Source of the DNA: G965215145 sp965215145
GTDB lineage: Bacteria > Bacteroidota > Rhodothermia > Rhodothermales > JANQRZ01
Length of the DNA stretch: 64,000 bases
Assembly (NCBI GenBank): GCA_965215145.1
Contig: OZ244038.1
Coordinates: 1,116,001-1,180,000, forward strand
Reading direction: 5' to 3'
Shown here: positions 49,720 to 57,305 of the stretch, piece by piece
Position numbering within the stretch: the first letter of the stretch is position 1
Layout of the letters: each line of letters starts with the position of its first letter
Position numbers and translations under genes: made by a program
The notes under the pieces: generated by a model
What the model was told of the DNA's origin: nothing
Database searches by the model: none
The model's input: only the letters and a program-made list of their open reading frames with translations

Positions 49720-51228
49720 TCAGCGGACGACGGTGAGGCGCCGCGTGAGGCTGAAGCCGTCGCCGGCGGCACGGACGAGGAACGTCCCCGCCGGGAGCCC
49801 CGCCCGGTCCGCGCTCAGCGCGAGCGGCACCACGCCGGCCTCGACCGCGCCGTCGTGCATCGCCGCCACCCGGCGGCCGAGGAGGTCGTAGACCGCGACC
49901 CACACCCGCTGCGCCTCCGGGACCGAGACGCGGACGGTGACGCGCGTGGCCTCGCCGCGGCGGACGACGGTGGGAAACACGTCGAGGGCGGCCTGCTCCG
50001 GCGGCGGGGCCGGCGGCGCCGCCAGCACCGTCGGGGCCAGCACGAAGAGCCCATTCGCCTGGTCGGAGGCGATCACGACGCCGCTCTCGAAGAAGGGGTA
50101 GTTGCTCCACTGCCCACCGAAGCCGGTGCCGTCGTCGCGGGGGTACGTGTCGAAGGACCCGACCGTCGCCCCGGCGCTGCGGCCGGCCCGGAGCGCCGCC
50201 GCGTCGAGGATGCGGAGGCCGGAGGTGTAGTTCGAGGCGAAGACGTAGCCGTCGCGGACGTAGAGGTTGTGGTCGTAGGACGCCGTCGGATGCTCGTAGG
50301 CGAACGTGAACTCCGGCTCGTCGAGGTCCGTCACGTCGAAGACGAACGTCCGCGTGTTCAGGCCGTAGATGCTCTCGTCGGCCTCGTCGTTGGCGAAGAA
50401 GAAGCGGTGGTCGGCCGAGAGCCACCCCTGGTGGGCGTAGCCGATGTTGGGGTAGAGCGCCTGCCCGAGAAGCGCCGGGTTCTGCTTGTCCGTCACGTCC
50501 ACCAGCGTGAGGATGTCCTCGTTCGCGGCGAAGCAGACCTCGGCGCCTGCGTGCTCGGTGTCGGGGCCGTCGTAGATCACGCACTGGACGTCGTGGGTGT
50601 AGCCGTCCTCGGCGAAGCAGCCGGCGAACGTCGGGACCGTCGGCTCCCGCACGTCGACCATGTGGAGCCCGCCCGCGCACTCGTCCGCCCCGACGACGTA
50701 GGCGAACCCACTGGCCTCGTTGACGGCGACGTTGTGCGCCGCACCGATGCCGTCGTAGTGAGCCGTCTCGGAGAACGTCACCGGCGGTGCGGTCACGTCG
50801 CGGAGCACGGTGAGGTCGAAGACCTGCATCCCGTGCCCGATAGCTTCGCTCACGACGAAGGCGTGGTCGTCGTAGACCTTCACGTCGCGCCAGGTCGAGG
50901 CGCCGGTATGGGTCGGGAGGCGGCCGACGAGGGCCGGCGCCTCGGGGTCGGCGAGGGAGACGAAGGCGGTGGCGTCGGAGAGCCCGATGAGGGCGTACTC
51001 CGTGCCCGTCACGGGGTCCGTCCAGCCCCAGATGTCGTTGGCGAACGAGGACCCCATCGCCTCGACCGGGAGGCGGCCGAGGAGGTCCACGCCGTCACAC
51101 GCGAACGAGTCCGTGCCGGAGACGGCCGCGCCGCCCTCGCAGTTGGTCCGCTGCGCCAACGCGCCGTCGGAGACGAGCGCGCAGAGCAGGCCCAAAGCGG
51201 CTAGGCCGGAGCGGCAGAGGTGCAGCAT
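49720..51228 (-). CDS. Secreted choice-of-anchor B family protein, copy 2, with type A sorting domain
   Basis: Paralogue of the next gene downstream, 502 residues. The ATG at 51226-51228 gives a signal peptide (MLHLCRSGLAALGLLCALVSDGALA). The same propeller motifs appear in order (NDIWGWTDPVTGTEYALIGL, WRDVKVYDDHAFVVSEA, DGYTHDVQCVIYDGPD, HQGWLSADHRFFFANDE, YDHNLYVRDGYVFASNY). The C-terminal 80 residues are a type A sorting domain (ALDVFPTVVRRGEATRVTV ... VAVYDLLGRRVAAM ... AGTFLVRAAGDG). Tandem duplication followed by exchange of the C-terminal domain would explain the pair. Confidence 0.87.
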   Translation of the reverse strand: MLHLCRSGLAALGLLCALVSDGALAQRTNCEGGAAVSGTDSFACDGVDLLGRLPVEAMGSSFANDIWGWTDPVTGTEYALIGLSDATAFVSLADPEAPALVGRLPTHTGASTWRDVKVYDDHAFVVSEAIGHGMQVFDLTVLRDVTAPPVTFSETAHYDGIGAAHNVAVNEASGFAYVVGADECAGGLHMVDVREPTVPTFAGCFAEDGYTHDVQCVIYDGPDTEHAGAEVCFAANEDILTLVDVTDKQNPALLGQALYPNIGYAHQGWLSADHRFFFANDEADESIYGLNTRTFVFDVTDLDEPEFTFAYEHPTASYDHNLYVRDGYVFASNYTSGLRILDAAALRAGRSAGATVGSFDTYPRDDGTGFGGQWSNYPFFESGVVIASDQANGLFVLAPTVLAAPPAPPPEQAALDVFPTVVRRGEATRVTVRVSVPEAQRVWVAVYDLLGRRVAAMHDGAVEAGVVPLALSADRAGLPAGTFLVRAAGDGFSLTRRLTVVR

Positions 51229-51306
51229 GCGGGGCAGACGATGAGGGGGGAAGCAACCGGGCAAGCCCCCGACCGGATCCTCCCCGCCGGGGGCAATCCG
51301 CGTGCC

Positions 51307-51831
51307 TCACACGGCCCCCCGCTCGTTCTCCATCCCGGCCCCCTCGAACCGGTTCGCGGCCCGGTTCTTCCGGACGGCAGCGGCGGAGAACACCCGCCCG
51401 TTCATCGCGACGTAGGCGCCCGGGCGGAGCGCCTGCGCCGCCGCCACGGCGAACCCGATGTTGAACTCCGCGTCGCTCCCCTTGAACCGGGCCGGGCTCA
51501 GTGCCCCGACGAACACGACGGTCTTGCCGCCGGCGTCCCCCCCGAGCACGTCCTCGACGGCCCGCGCCGTCTCCGCCATGGTGTCCGTCCCGTGCGTGAC
51601 GATGATCCGGTCGCAGGCGCAGGCGCCGACGGCCTCGGCTACGCGCACGCGGTCCGCGTTGGTCAGGTCGAGGCTGTCCTTCCGCATCAGCGTCTCGACC
51701 TCCCACTCGAACGCGGCGCCGACGCCGCGGAGGATCTCGGCGATCTGCGGGTCGCCGACCTGGTAGTCGCTCTGCGCGTCGAAGTACACCTTGTCGATGG
51801 TGCCGCCGGTGGTGAAGATGTGTAGGCGCAA
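51307..51831 (-). CDS. One-domain asparaginase-like protein
   Basis: N-terminal catalytic domain of type I/II L-asparaginase only, 174 residues instead of about 330: FTTGGTIDKVYF with the first catalytic Thr, IIVTHGTDTMAETA with the second Thr-Asp pair, and VVFVGALSPARF. The whole C-terminal domain is missing, but short proteins of this kind form a known group, so it need not be a fragment. The start is taken as TTG (51829-51831), giving LRLHIFTTGG. The codon touches a 7-bp tandem repeat. If an ATG further upstream were used, repeat number would decide the frame. Confidence 0.72.
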   Translation of the reverse strand: MRLHIFTTGGTIDKVYFDAQSDYQVGDPQIAEILRGVGAAFEWEVETLMRKDSLDLTNADRVRVAEAVGACACDRIIVTHGTDTMAETARAVEDVLGGDAGGKTVVFVGALSPARFKGSDAEFNIGFAVAAAQALRPGAYVAMNGRVFSAAAVRKNRAANRFEGAGMENERGAV

Positions 51832-51832
51832 G

Positions 51833-51887
51833 GGACTGAGGACTGAGGACTGAGGACTGAGGACTGAGGACTGAGGACTGAGGACTG
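51833..51887. repeat. Heptanucleotide tandem repeat, 7 copies plus a partial one
   Basis: Seven perfect GGACTGA units and a partial GGACTG. The array lies one base before the TTG start of the asparaginase gene (on its strand TCAGTCC units) and after a TAGATT promoter-like box. Seven is not a multiple of three. Confidence 0.92.
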
Positions 51888-51902
51888 CAAGCGGAGCCCC
51901 GG

Positions 51903-51908
51903 AATCTA
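51903..51908 (-). promoter_or_regulatory. TAGATT box upstream of the 7-bp repeat
   Basis: Minus strand reads GCTAGATTCCGG; the heptamer array would lie within the 5' leader. Confidence 0.4.
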
Positions 51909-51930
51909 GCGACGCCGGTACAGATAGGCC

Positions 51931-52037
51931 GTAGGGGCGCGGCATGCCGCGCCCGGTTCCGGCATGCCGCGCCCGGTTCCGGGATGCGATCTGCCTCCGG
52001 CTGTAATCGTAGGGGCGGCCCCACGTGGTCGCCCTAC
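51931..52037. repeat. Cluster of GTAGGGGCG palindromes with a 20-base direct repeat
   Basis: The first element begins GTAGGGGCGCGGCATGCCGC. A 20-base block (51941-51960) is repeated in tandem at 51961-51980. A second palindrome, GTAGGGGCGGCC to GGTCGCCCTAC, covers 52009-52037. The spacer separates the asparaginase promoter from the DUF4296-like gene end. Confidence 0.75.
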
Positions 52038-52056
52038 TGCGGCCCACCGCCGCTGG

Positions 52057-52386
52057 TTAGTCCGCCACGTCGCCACCGTCCTCTGCCTCCCCCCGCAGCA
52101 GCCGGTCGAGGGCGCGGCCGTAGAGCTCAGCGTACTCATCCGGGCGGTCGGCGTAGGCGTCGAGGGCGCGGGCGACGGCGGCCGTGTCGAGGCCGAGCCG
52201 GTCGAGGGCGGCGGCGCGCAGGCTGTCCGCGTCGGCGCCGGTGCGCTCGGCGCGCGCCGCGGCGAGGTGGGTCTCCACGAGGGCCTCGACCAGCAGGCTG
52301 TCCGGGAGATCGGAGCCGACGGCGCCCTCGTCGCAGCCGGCGAGCAGCAGGGCGGGGAGGGCGACCAGCAGAGGCCGGAGGGTCAT
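52057..52386 (-). CDS. DUF4296-like small lipoprotein
   Basis: Lipoprotein of 109 residues: signal MTLRPLLVALPALLLAGC with Cys18, then a helical body (LLVEALVETHLAAARAERTG, LDRLGLDTAAVARALDAYADRPDEYAELYGRAL). The DSLLVEALVETHLA...LGLD...YY-like pattern is that of DUF4296. Its start overlaps the stop of the AtuA-like gene by ATGA, so it is the second gene of a translationally coupled pair. Function unknown. Confidence 0.7.
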   Translation of the reverse strand: MTLRPLLVALPALLLAGCDEGAVGSDLPDSLLVEALVETHLAAARAERTGADADSLRAAALDRLGLDTAAVARALDAYADRPDEYAELYGRALDRLLRGEAEDGGDVAD

Positions 52387-52721
52387 CGCACCGCCGCCAG
52401 CAGGTCGTCCGGCACGTCGAGCTCCATCTTCAGCAGGTGTGCCCCGTAGGTCTTCCCCTGAGCGTCGAGCTTAAGGCTGACGGTGCCGCCGCCGCCGAGC
52501 GCACCGTGCAGCAGGAAGTTCAGCGCCGAGAGGTTTGGCAACTCGAACCGCTCGACCGCGCCCTCGACCATCGGGCCGAAGTGGGCCTTCACGCGCTCCG
52601 GCGTGACGCGCTCGCGGAGGAGGTCGTAGAGGGCCGGGTCGCGGGCGATGAGGCCGACGTTGACGGCGTCGCCCTTGTCGCCGGAACGGGCGTGGGCGAT
52701 CTCGATGAGGCGGACGTTCAA
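52383..52721 (-). CDS. AtuA-related C-terminal (ferredoxin-fold-like) domain protein
   Basis: Protein of 112 residues starting with TTG at 52719-52721: LNVRLIEIAHARSGDKGDAVNVG. Free-standing AtuA C-terminal-like proteins start just before the IAHARSGDKG motif, and a TATCTT box lies 37 bases upstream (52759-52764), which favours this start over the ATG at 52793. The family also occurs as the C-terminal part of AtuA (acyclic terpene utilisation) and of DUF1446 proteins. The conserved LPNLSALNFLLHGALGGGGT and DAQGKTYG elements are present. Exact role unknown. Confidence 0.75.
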   Translation of the reverse strand: MNVRLIEIAHARSGDKGDAVNVGLIARDPALYDLLRERVTPERVKAHFGPMVEGAVERFELPNLSALNFLLHGALGGGGTVSLKLDAQGKTYGAHLLKMELDVPDDLLAAVR

Positions 52722-52810
52722 CGGCTCGGGGGCTAGGAGGCGAAAACGGATAGGCCCGAAGATAGAGGAGAAGGCCGGCACATCGTCCGCCATCTTCCTT
52801 CCTCTACCCT

Positions 52811-53974
52811 CTATTCTCCGGCCTCCTTCTCCCGCTCGCCGAGGACGTCGACGCCGCCCCCGCCGGAGGTGCGGAAGGTGTAGGCGATGGCCTCCACCTG
52901 GCGGAGGAACTCGCGCTTCTCGTCGAGGCGGTACGGCGGGGCGAAGATCTGGCCGTCGACGAGGTAGAACCGGCCGGTCTCGTCGTCGAAGAAGGCGTAG
53001 CTCACGAACGGCCCCCCGCCGCCAGACGTGCCGCCCCGCTCGTCGGCGAGGTACCACGTCCCCCGCGTCTCGATGGCGAAGCGCCCGCCGAGCTCCACCG
53101 TGTCGGCCTCGATGGGGCGCCGCTCGGGGAACCGGTCCTCGACGCGCACGGCCACGGTGTCGCTGGAGCCGGCGATGAACCGCCGCGTCAGCCGGTTCCG
53201 CAGCGCGACCACGGAGTCCGGGTGGAGGCGCTCCAGGCGGGGGTCCTCCTCGTAGTAGACGAAGAGGTCGCGGCGGGAGGCGTTGCCGGCGAGGCGGGCG
53301 AGGCGGACGAACGTGCCGGGCGTGCCGGTCTCGGTCAGGAACGTCGTGTCGATCACGGTGACGTAGTCGTGCTGGACGCCGACGGCGAACCCGTGCCGCG
53401 CCATCAGCGAGTCCTCGACGTCGGTCTGGCGGGCCTGCTCGAAGAGGTCGCGCGTGGTGCGCTCGCGAGCGAGCCGGTTGAAGGCGTCGCGGAGGGCCTC
53501 GCCGTTGGCGCGGATCTGCCCCGCGAGGGCGGAGTCGGTCGCGGCGGTGGCGTAGACGACCACCTGGTTGCGCGCCCAGAGGTCGGGCCGGAAGAAGATG
53601 CCCCGGCCGCCGCGTTCGAGCGCCTGGACGCCGGCCGAGTCGAGCCGCGCACGGAGGAACTGCGCCACCGTCGTCTCGTCGGTGAAGGGGGCCGCGATGA
53701 GGACGGCGTGCTGGCGGCGGATGGTGTCGAGGTAGTAGTCCGAGAGCTCCTGGCGGCGCAGCGTGAAGGCCGGCGTCGGCTGCGGCAGCGTCCGCGTCGT
53801 CCGGCCGACCTCGTCGCGGATGGCCTCGCCCGCCGGCCCCGCCCACGTCAGCGAGTCGGTGACGACGAGGACGACGCCGGTCTGCCCGGTCGCGTTGGGG
53901 GTGTAGCTCACCACGTCGCCGCAGCCGGTGAGAAGCGGGGCGAGCAGGAGGGCGAGGGCGAGCAGCCGGGTCAT
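52811..53974 (-). CDS. DUF4837 family lipoprotein
   Basis: Lipoprotein of 387 residues; signal MTRLLALALLLAPLLTGC with Cys18. The mature part starts with GQTGVVLVVTDSLTWAGPAGEAIRDEVG and FTLRRQELSDYYLDTIRRQHAVLIAAPF. The middle has RHGFAVGVQHDYVTVIDTTF and the C-terminal half WYLADERGG...GPFVSYAFFDDETGRFYLVDGQIFAPPYRLDEKREFLRQVEAIAYTF. This is the DUF4837 pattern, which is restricted to Bacteroidota and predicted to sit in the envelope. No catalytic residues are evident. Confidence 0.82.
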   Translation of the reverse strand: MTRLLALALLLAPLLTGCGDVVSYTPNATGQTGVVLVVTDSLTWAGPAGEAIRDEVGRTTRTLPQPTPAFTLRRQELSDYYLDTIRRQHAVLIAAPFTDETTVAQFLRARLDSAGVQALERGGRGIFFRPDLWARNQVVVYATAATDSALAGQIRANGEALRDAFNRLARERTTRDLFEQARQTDVEDSLMARHGFAVGVQHDYVTVIDTTFLTETGTPGTFVRLARLAGNASRRDLFVYYEEDPRLERLHPDSVVALRNRLTRRFIAGSSDTVAVRVEDRFPERRPIEADTVELGGRFAIETRGTWYLADERGGTSGGGGPFVSYAFFDDETGRFYLVDGQIFAPPYRLDEKREFLRQVEAIAYTFRTSGGGGVDVLGEREKEAGE

Positions 53975-54088
53975 GCAGGGGGGGCGGTCGGGTCGGGGCG
54001 TGCGTGGTCCCTATCCCGAACCCGATGGGAGGTGGATTGTTGCTCTACCGCGGCGATCCTCGGCGTAGGGGCCCGACGCGCCACGTCT

Positions 54089-54739
54089 CTACAGCTCGGG
54101 CTCCTCCGTCGCGGCGCGGAAGGCGTCGAAGAAGTCGGCGACGCGGTCGAAGTCGAGCACACCCGGCTCGGCCTCGACGGACGTCGACAGGTCCACGGCG
54201 TAGGGCCGCATCGTGGCGACGGCCTCGGCGACGTTCTCGGCGGTGAACGCGCCGGCGAGGATGAGGCGGAGCTCGCCGGCCAGCTCCCGCGCGAGTCGCC
54301 AGTTGAGGCTCTCGCCCGCGCCGCCCCACAGGCTCGTCCGGTGTGTGTCGAGCAGCACGAAGTCCGCCGCCTCGGCGTAGTCCAGCGTGAGCCCGCGGAT
54401 CTGCTCCGAGGAGGCGTCGTGCTGGACGCGGAACGTCTTGATGACGGGGACCCCGACGGCCGCCACCGTCTCCGGCGGCTCGTGCCCGTCGAGCTGCGCC
54501 AGCCGGAACCCGGCCTCCGCGCAGACGCGGTTGATCTCCTCCGCCGTCTCGTTCACGAACACCCCGACTGGCGCCGGCCCCTCGACCCAGCCGACGATCT
54601 CCCGCGCCACCGCGGGCGCGACGTAGCGCGGGCTCGCGGGGTCCTGGTCGAAGCCGAGGTGGTCGGCGCCCATGCCGGCGCAGAGGCGGGCGTCTTCGAG
54701 CCGGGTGATCCCGGAGACCTTTACTTTGGGGGGCGACAT
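54089..54739 (-). CDS. trpF: TrpF-like phosphoribosylanthranilate isomerase, catalytic Cys replaced by Ser
   Basis: TIM-barrel protein of 216 residues similar to phosphoribosylanthranilate isomerase (third step of tryptophan synthesis). Normal enzymes start K[VI]CG[IL]T; here the motif is KVSGIT, so the general-base Cys is Ser9. The catalytic Asp131 (LLDTHR) remains. Phosphate-site elements also differ: GGAGES instead of GGTGK, and VDLSTSVEAEPG instead of VDVSSGVE. The GADHLGFDQDPASPRYV stretch keeps the SPRYV motif. It is the last gene of trpS-trpG-trpF. It may be a slow isomerase or a paralogue with another role. Confidence 0.8.
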   Translation of the reverse strand: MSPPKVKVSGITRLEDARLCAGMGADHLGFDQDPASPRYVAPAVAREIVGWVEGPAPVGVFVNETAEEINRVCAEAGFRLAQLDGHEPPETVAAVGVPVIKTFRVQHDASSEQIRGLTLDYAEAADFVLLDTHRTSLWGGAGESLNWRLARELAGELRLILAGAFTAENVAEAVATMRPYAVDLSTSVEAEPGVLDFDRVADFFDAFRAATEEPEL

Positions 54740-54744
54740 GTCCG

Positions 54745-55410
54745 TCAGGGTCGTCGTAGAGGCGCAGCACAGCGGGGTGCCTGCACTCCGCTCGTCCCTG
54801 CACTGGTGGCCGAACGCGGCGCGGATGGCCGGGCGTGGAAGGCTTCGACGAGCCGGAGCCAGTTGGTGATGATCTGTGGCCCTTCGGTGGTGAGTACGCT
54901 CTCGGGGTGGAACTGCACGCCTTCAATGGGGAGCGTGCGGTGGCGGAGGCCCATCACCGTCCCGTCCGCGGTCTCAGCCGAGATTTCGAGGCAGGCCGGC
55001 AGCGTGGCGCGCTCGACCGCGAGCGAGTGGTAGCGGGTGGCGACAAAGTCCTGGGGTACGTCCTCGAACACCCCGCGACCGTCGTGTCGGACGGTCGAGG
55101 TCTTGCCGTGCATGAGCTCCGGCGCGTGGACGACGGCGCCGCCGAACACCTCCCCGATGGCCTGGTGCCCGAGGCAGACGCCGAGGACCGGCGTCGCCGC
55201 GCCGAGTTCGCGGATCACGGCCTCGGAGATGCCGGCGTCGGCAGGGCGGCCGGGGCCGGGGGAGACGAGGACGCCGCGCGGCGCCATCGCCCGGACCTCC
55301 TCCACCGTCACCGCGTCGCTGTGGACGACCCGCACGTCACTGGTCTCCGCCTCGACGAGATGGACGAGGTTGTAGGTGAACGAGTCGCGGTTGTCGAGGA
55401 CGAGGATCAC
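54745..55410 (-). CDS. trpG: Anthranilate synthase component II (glutamine amidotransferase)
   Basis: Class I glutamine amidotransferase of 221 residues that feeds ammonia to TrpE (or PabB). Triad and motifs are complete: DNRDSFTYNLVH, the oxyanion strand VLVSPGPGRPADAG, nucleophile Cys in VLGVCLGHQAIGEVFGG, and His-Glu in GVQFHPESVLT. The last 28 residues (ARPSAPRSATSAG...) are an unrelated Arg/Ala-rich tail beyond the usual end. GTG start at 55408-55410, overlapping the trpS stop by four bases. No trpE is in the window. Confidence 0.9.
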   Translation of the reverse strand: MILVLDNRDSFTYNLVHLVEAETSDVRVVHSDAVTVEEVRAMAPRGVLVSPGPGRPADAGISEAVIRELGAATPVLGVCLGHQAIGEVFGGAVVHAPELMHGKTSTVRHDGRGVFEDVPQDFVATRYHSLAVERATLPACLEISAETADGTVMGLRHRTLPIEGVQFHPESVLTTEGPQIITNWLRLVEAFHARPSAPRSATSAGTSGVQAPRCAAPLRRP

Positions 55411-56447
55411 GGGGTCGCCCCTCGCCCGAGCGTCGTCACGAGCCCGGTCCGCTCGCGCACCCGCTCCAGGTACCCTGCGGCGACGGCGCGGGCGCGGCGA
55501 GCGCCGTCGCGGAGCACATCGCGCACGTCGTCGGGCCGGGCGGCTAGCTCGCGGCGCCGCTCGCGGGCCTCGGCGAAGTGGGCGTCGATGAGGGCCAGCA
55601 GCTCCTTTTTCGCGTGGCCGTAGCCGTAGCCGCCGGCGCGGTAGGCCGCCGCGACCTCCTCCCGCTTCACGTCCGAGGCCAGCAGCCGGATCAGTGCGAA
55701 CACCGTGTCGGCCTCGGGGTCCTTCGGGTCCTCCAGCGGCGTCGAGTCGGTGACGATGGACATCACCCGCTTTTTGAGCGCCTTCCCCTCGTCGAAGATG
55801 CCGACGGCGTTGTCGTAGCTCTTCGACATCTTGCGCCCGTCCACGCCCGGCACGACGGCGACCTCCTCCAGGATCAGCGGCTCGGGCACGGGGAAGAGCG
55901 GCTCGTCCTCGGGGGAGAAGGCGGCGTTGAACCGCTGCGCGAGGTCGCGGGTGATCTCGACGTTCTGCTTCTGGTCGGCGCCGACGGGGACGAGGGTGCC
56001 GCCGTAGGCGAGGATGTCGGCGGCCTGGAGGACGGGGTAGGTGAGGAGCCCGCCGTTGGCCGCGAGCCCCTGCGCCACCTTGTCCTTGTAGGCCACGCCC
56101 TTTTCGAGTTGGCTGACGGGCGTGAGGCACAGGAACACCCACGCCAACTCCGTCACCTCCGGCACGTCGGACTGGAGGAACAGGTTGGCACGCGCGGGGT
56201 CGAGCCCGAGGGCGAGGTAGTCGAGCGCGACGTCGAGGCTGTAGTGCGCCAGCGCCTCGGGGTCGCGGAGCGTCGTCAGCGCGTGGTAGTTGACGATGAA
56301 GAAGAACGCCTCGTCGCGCCGGCCCTCGTCGTTGCCGAGGGCGAGGTGCTGGCGGAGCGCGCCGAAGTAGTTGCCGAGGTGGAGCTGCCCCGAGGGCTGG
56401 ATCCCGGAGACGACGATTTTTTTCTTTGGGGTGGCGGCAGGCTGCAC
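55407..56447 (-). CDS. trpS: Tryptophanyl-tRNA synthetase
   Basis: Class I synthetase of 346 residues charging tRNA-Trp. Signatures are SGIQPSGQLHLGNYFGALRQ (HIGH-like HLGN), NYHALTT, TYPVLQAADILAYGGTLVPVGADQKQNVEITRD and KMSKSYDN. The C-terminal helical domain ends with an Arg/Ala-rich segment. The GTG at 56445-56447 (MQPAATPKKK) puts a lysine cluster at the N-terminus. As first gene of trpS-trpG-trpF, it could let charging level and tryptophan synthesis share one transcript. Confidence 0.94.
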   Translation of the reverse strand: MQPAATPKKKIVVSGIQPSGQLHLGNYFGALRQHLALGNDEGRRDEAFFFIVNYHALTTLRDPEALAHYSLDVALDYLALGLDPARANLFLQSDVPEVTELAWVFLCLTPVSQLEKGVAYKDKVAQGLAANGGLLTYPVLQAADILAYGGTLVPVGADQKQNVEITRDLAQRFNAAFSPEDEPLFPVPEPLILEEVAVVPGVDGRKMSKSYDNAVGIFDEGKALKKRVMSIVTDSTPLEDPKDPEADTVFALIRLLASDVKREEVAAAYRAGGYGYGHAKKELLALIDAHFAEARERRRELAARPDDVRDVLRDGARRARAVAAGYLERVRERTGLVTTLGRGATP

Positions 56448-56523
56448 AATCTGAGCGGCGGGGGTGGAGGGGGAGCGGCTAGCCTGGGCTGTATCGCCGT
56501 CTTCCGTCGTCTGTCCGCCATCC

Positions 56524-57126
56524 TCAAGAGATGGCAGGCTGCTCGCCGGGGCCGGCGTGGCGCTCGGGGATGTGGAGGTCGGCGGGCTGACCGGTGACGG
56601 GGTCCTCCGGCGCGGCCGTCGGCGCGGCGGGCGGCACGAGGGGCCGCTCGGCGGGGCGGGGGAGGCGGTCGGCGAGGGGGCCGAGGACGCCCATGCGGCC
56701 GGCGCTCCCTGCCCGGTTGTTCTCCAGGATCGCGATGGTGCGGATCTGGTGGTGGGGGTAGTCGAGCACGTCGGCGAGGGCGCGGCCGTAGCCCCGCTCG
56801 GCGTCGGCGAGGGCGTGGACGATCTCGGCGTCGGTGGCGCCGAGGGTGAGGTCCTCGGGGTCGAGGTCGGTGCCGTTGGGCGGGGTGCCGCCGAGGGCGA
56901 GCACGGTCGACTTCAGCTTCGCCAGCTCCGTGCGGAGCCGGTTCATCCCGTCGTTCAGCCGCTCGGCGAGGCCGCGGTCCCGGAGGTCCCGGAGGGCGAC
57001 CTCGTAGGCGGCGATCAGCTCGATGTGGCGGCGGACGGCGGGGTTCAGCATCTCGGCCGTCTCGGCGCGGGTGGCGCTGCGGCCGGCGCCGCCCTTGTTG
57101 AGGAGGGGTCGGAGGATCGGGTACAT
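56524..57126 (-). CDS. Predicted helical-bundle protein, unrecognised family
   Basis: Protein of 200 residues without signal peptide. From about 25 to 145 it is mainly alpha-helical: HIELIAAYEVALRDLRDRGLAERLNDGMNRLRTELAKLK, then DAEIVHALADAERGYGRALADVLDYPHHQIRTIAILENN. The spacing of Glu and His in the paired helices is reminiscent of ferritin-like or DUF2383 four-helix bundles, but metal ligands were not verified. The last 50 residues are Pro-rich. A TAACCT box lies 24 bases before the ATG at 57124-57126. Confidence 0.55.
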   Translation of the reverse strand: MYPILRPLLNKGGAGRSATRAETAEMLNPAVRRHIELIAAYEVALRDLRDRGLAERLNDGMNRLRTELAKLKSTVLALGGTPPNGTDLDPEDLTLGATDAEIVHALADAERGYGRALADVLDYPHHQIRTIAILENNRAGSAGRMGVLGPLADRLPRPAERPLVPPAAPTAAPEDPVTGQPADLHIPERHAGPGEQPAIS

Positions 57127-57150
57127 GGGCGTCGGGGCTGGGGGAGCCTG

Positions 57151-57156
57151 AGGTTA
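57151..57156 (-). promoter_or_regulatory. TAACCT box
   Basis: Minus strand GGTAACCTCAGG, 24 bases before the ATG at 57126. Confidence 0.35.
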
Positions 57157-57305
57157 CCGCTCCGAGCGCGAATGGCCGCGGGCGCGGCGGGGTTTCCTCA
57201 TGAATCGGCCAAGCCAGAAGTCGGCCGGCGGTGTGACGCGGCGCAACCTGCCGGCGGCGACTCCGAACACATGCCCGGTCCTCACCCCTCGCATCCTCAT
57301 CGCCG

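Noticed and set aside
56524..57126. Firm assignment as ferritin-like or DUF2383
   Set aside because: Helical pattern is suggestive, but no complete set of metal-ligand residues could be confirmed by eye.
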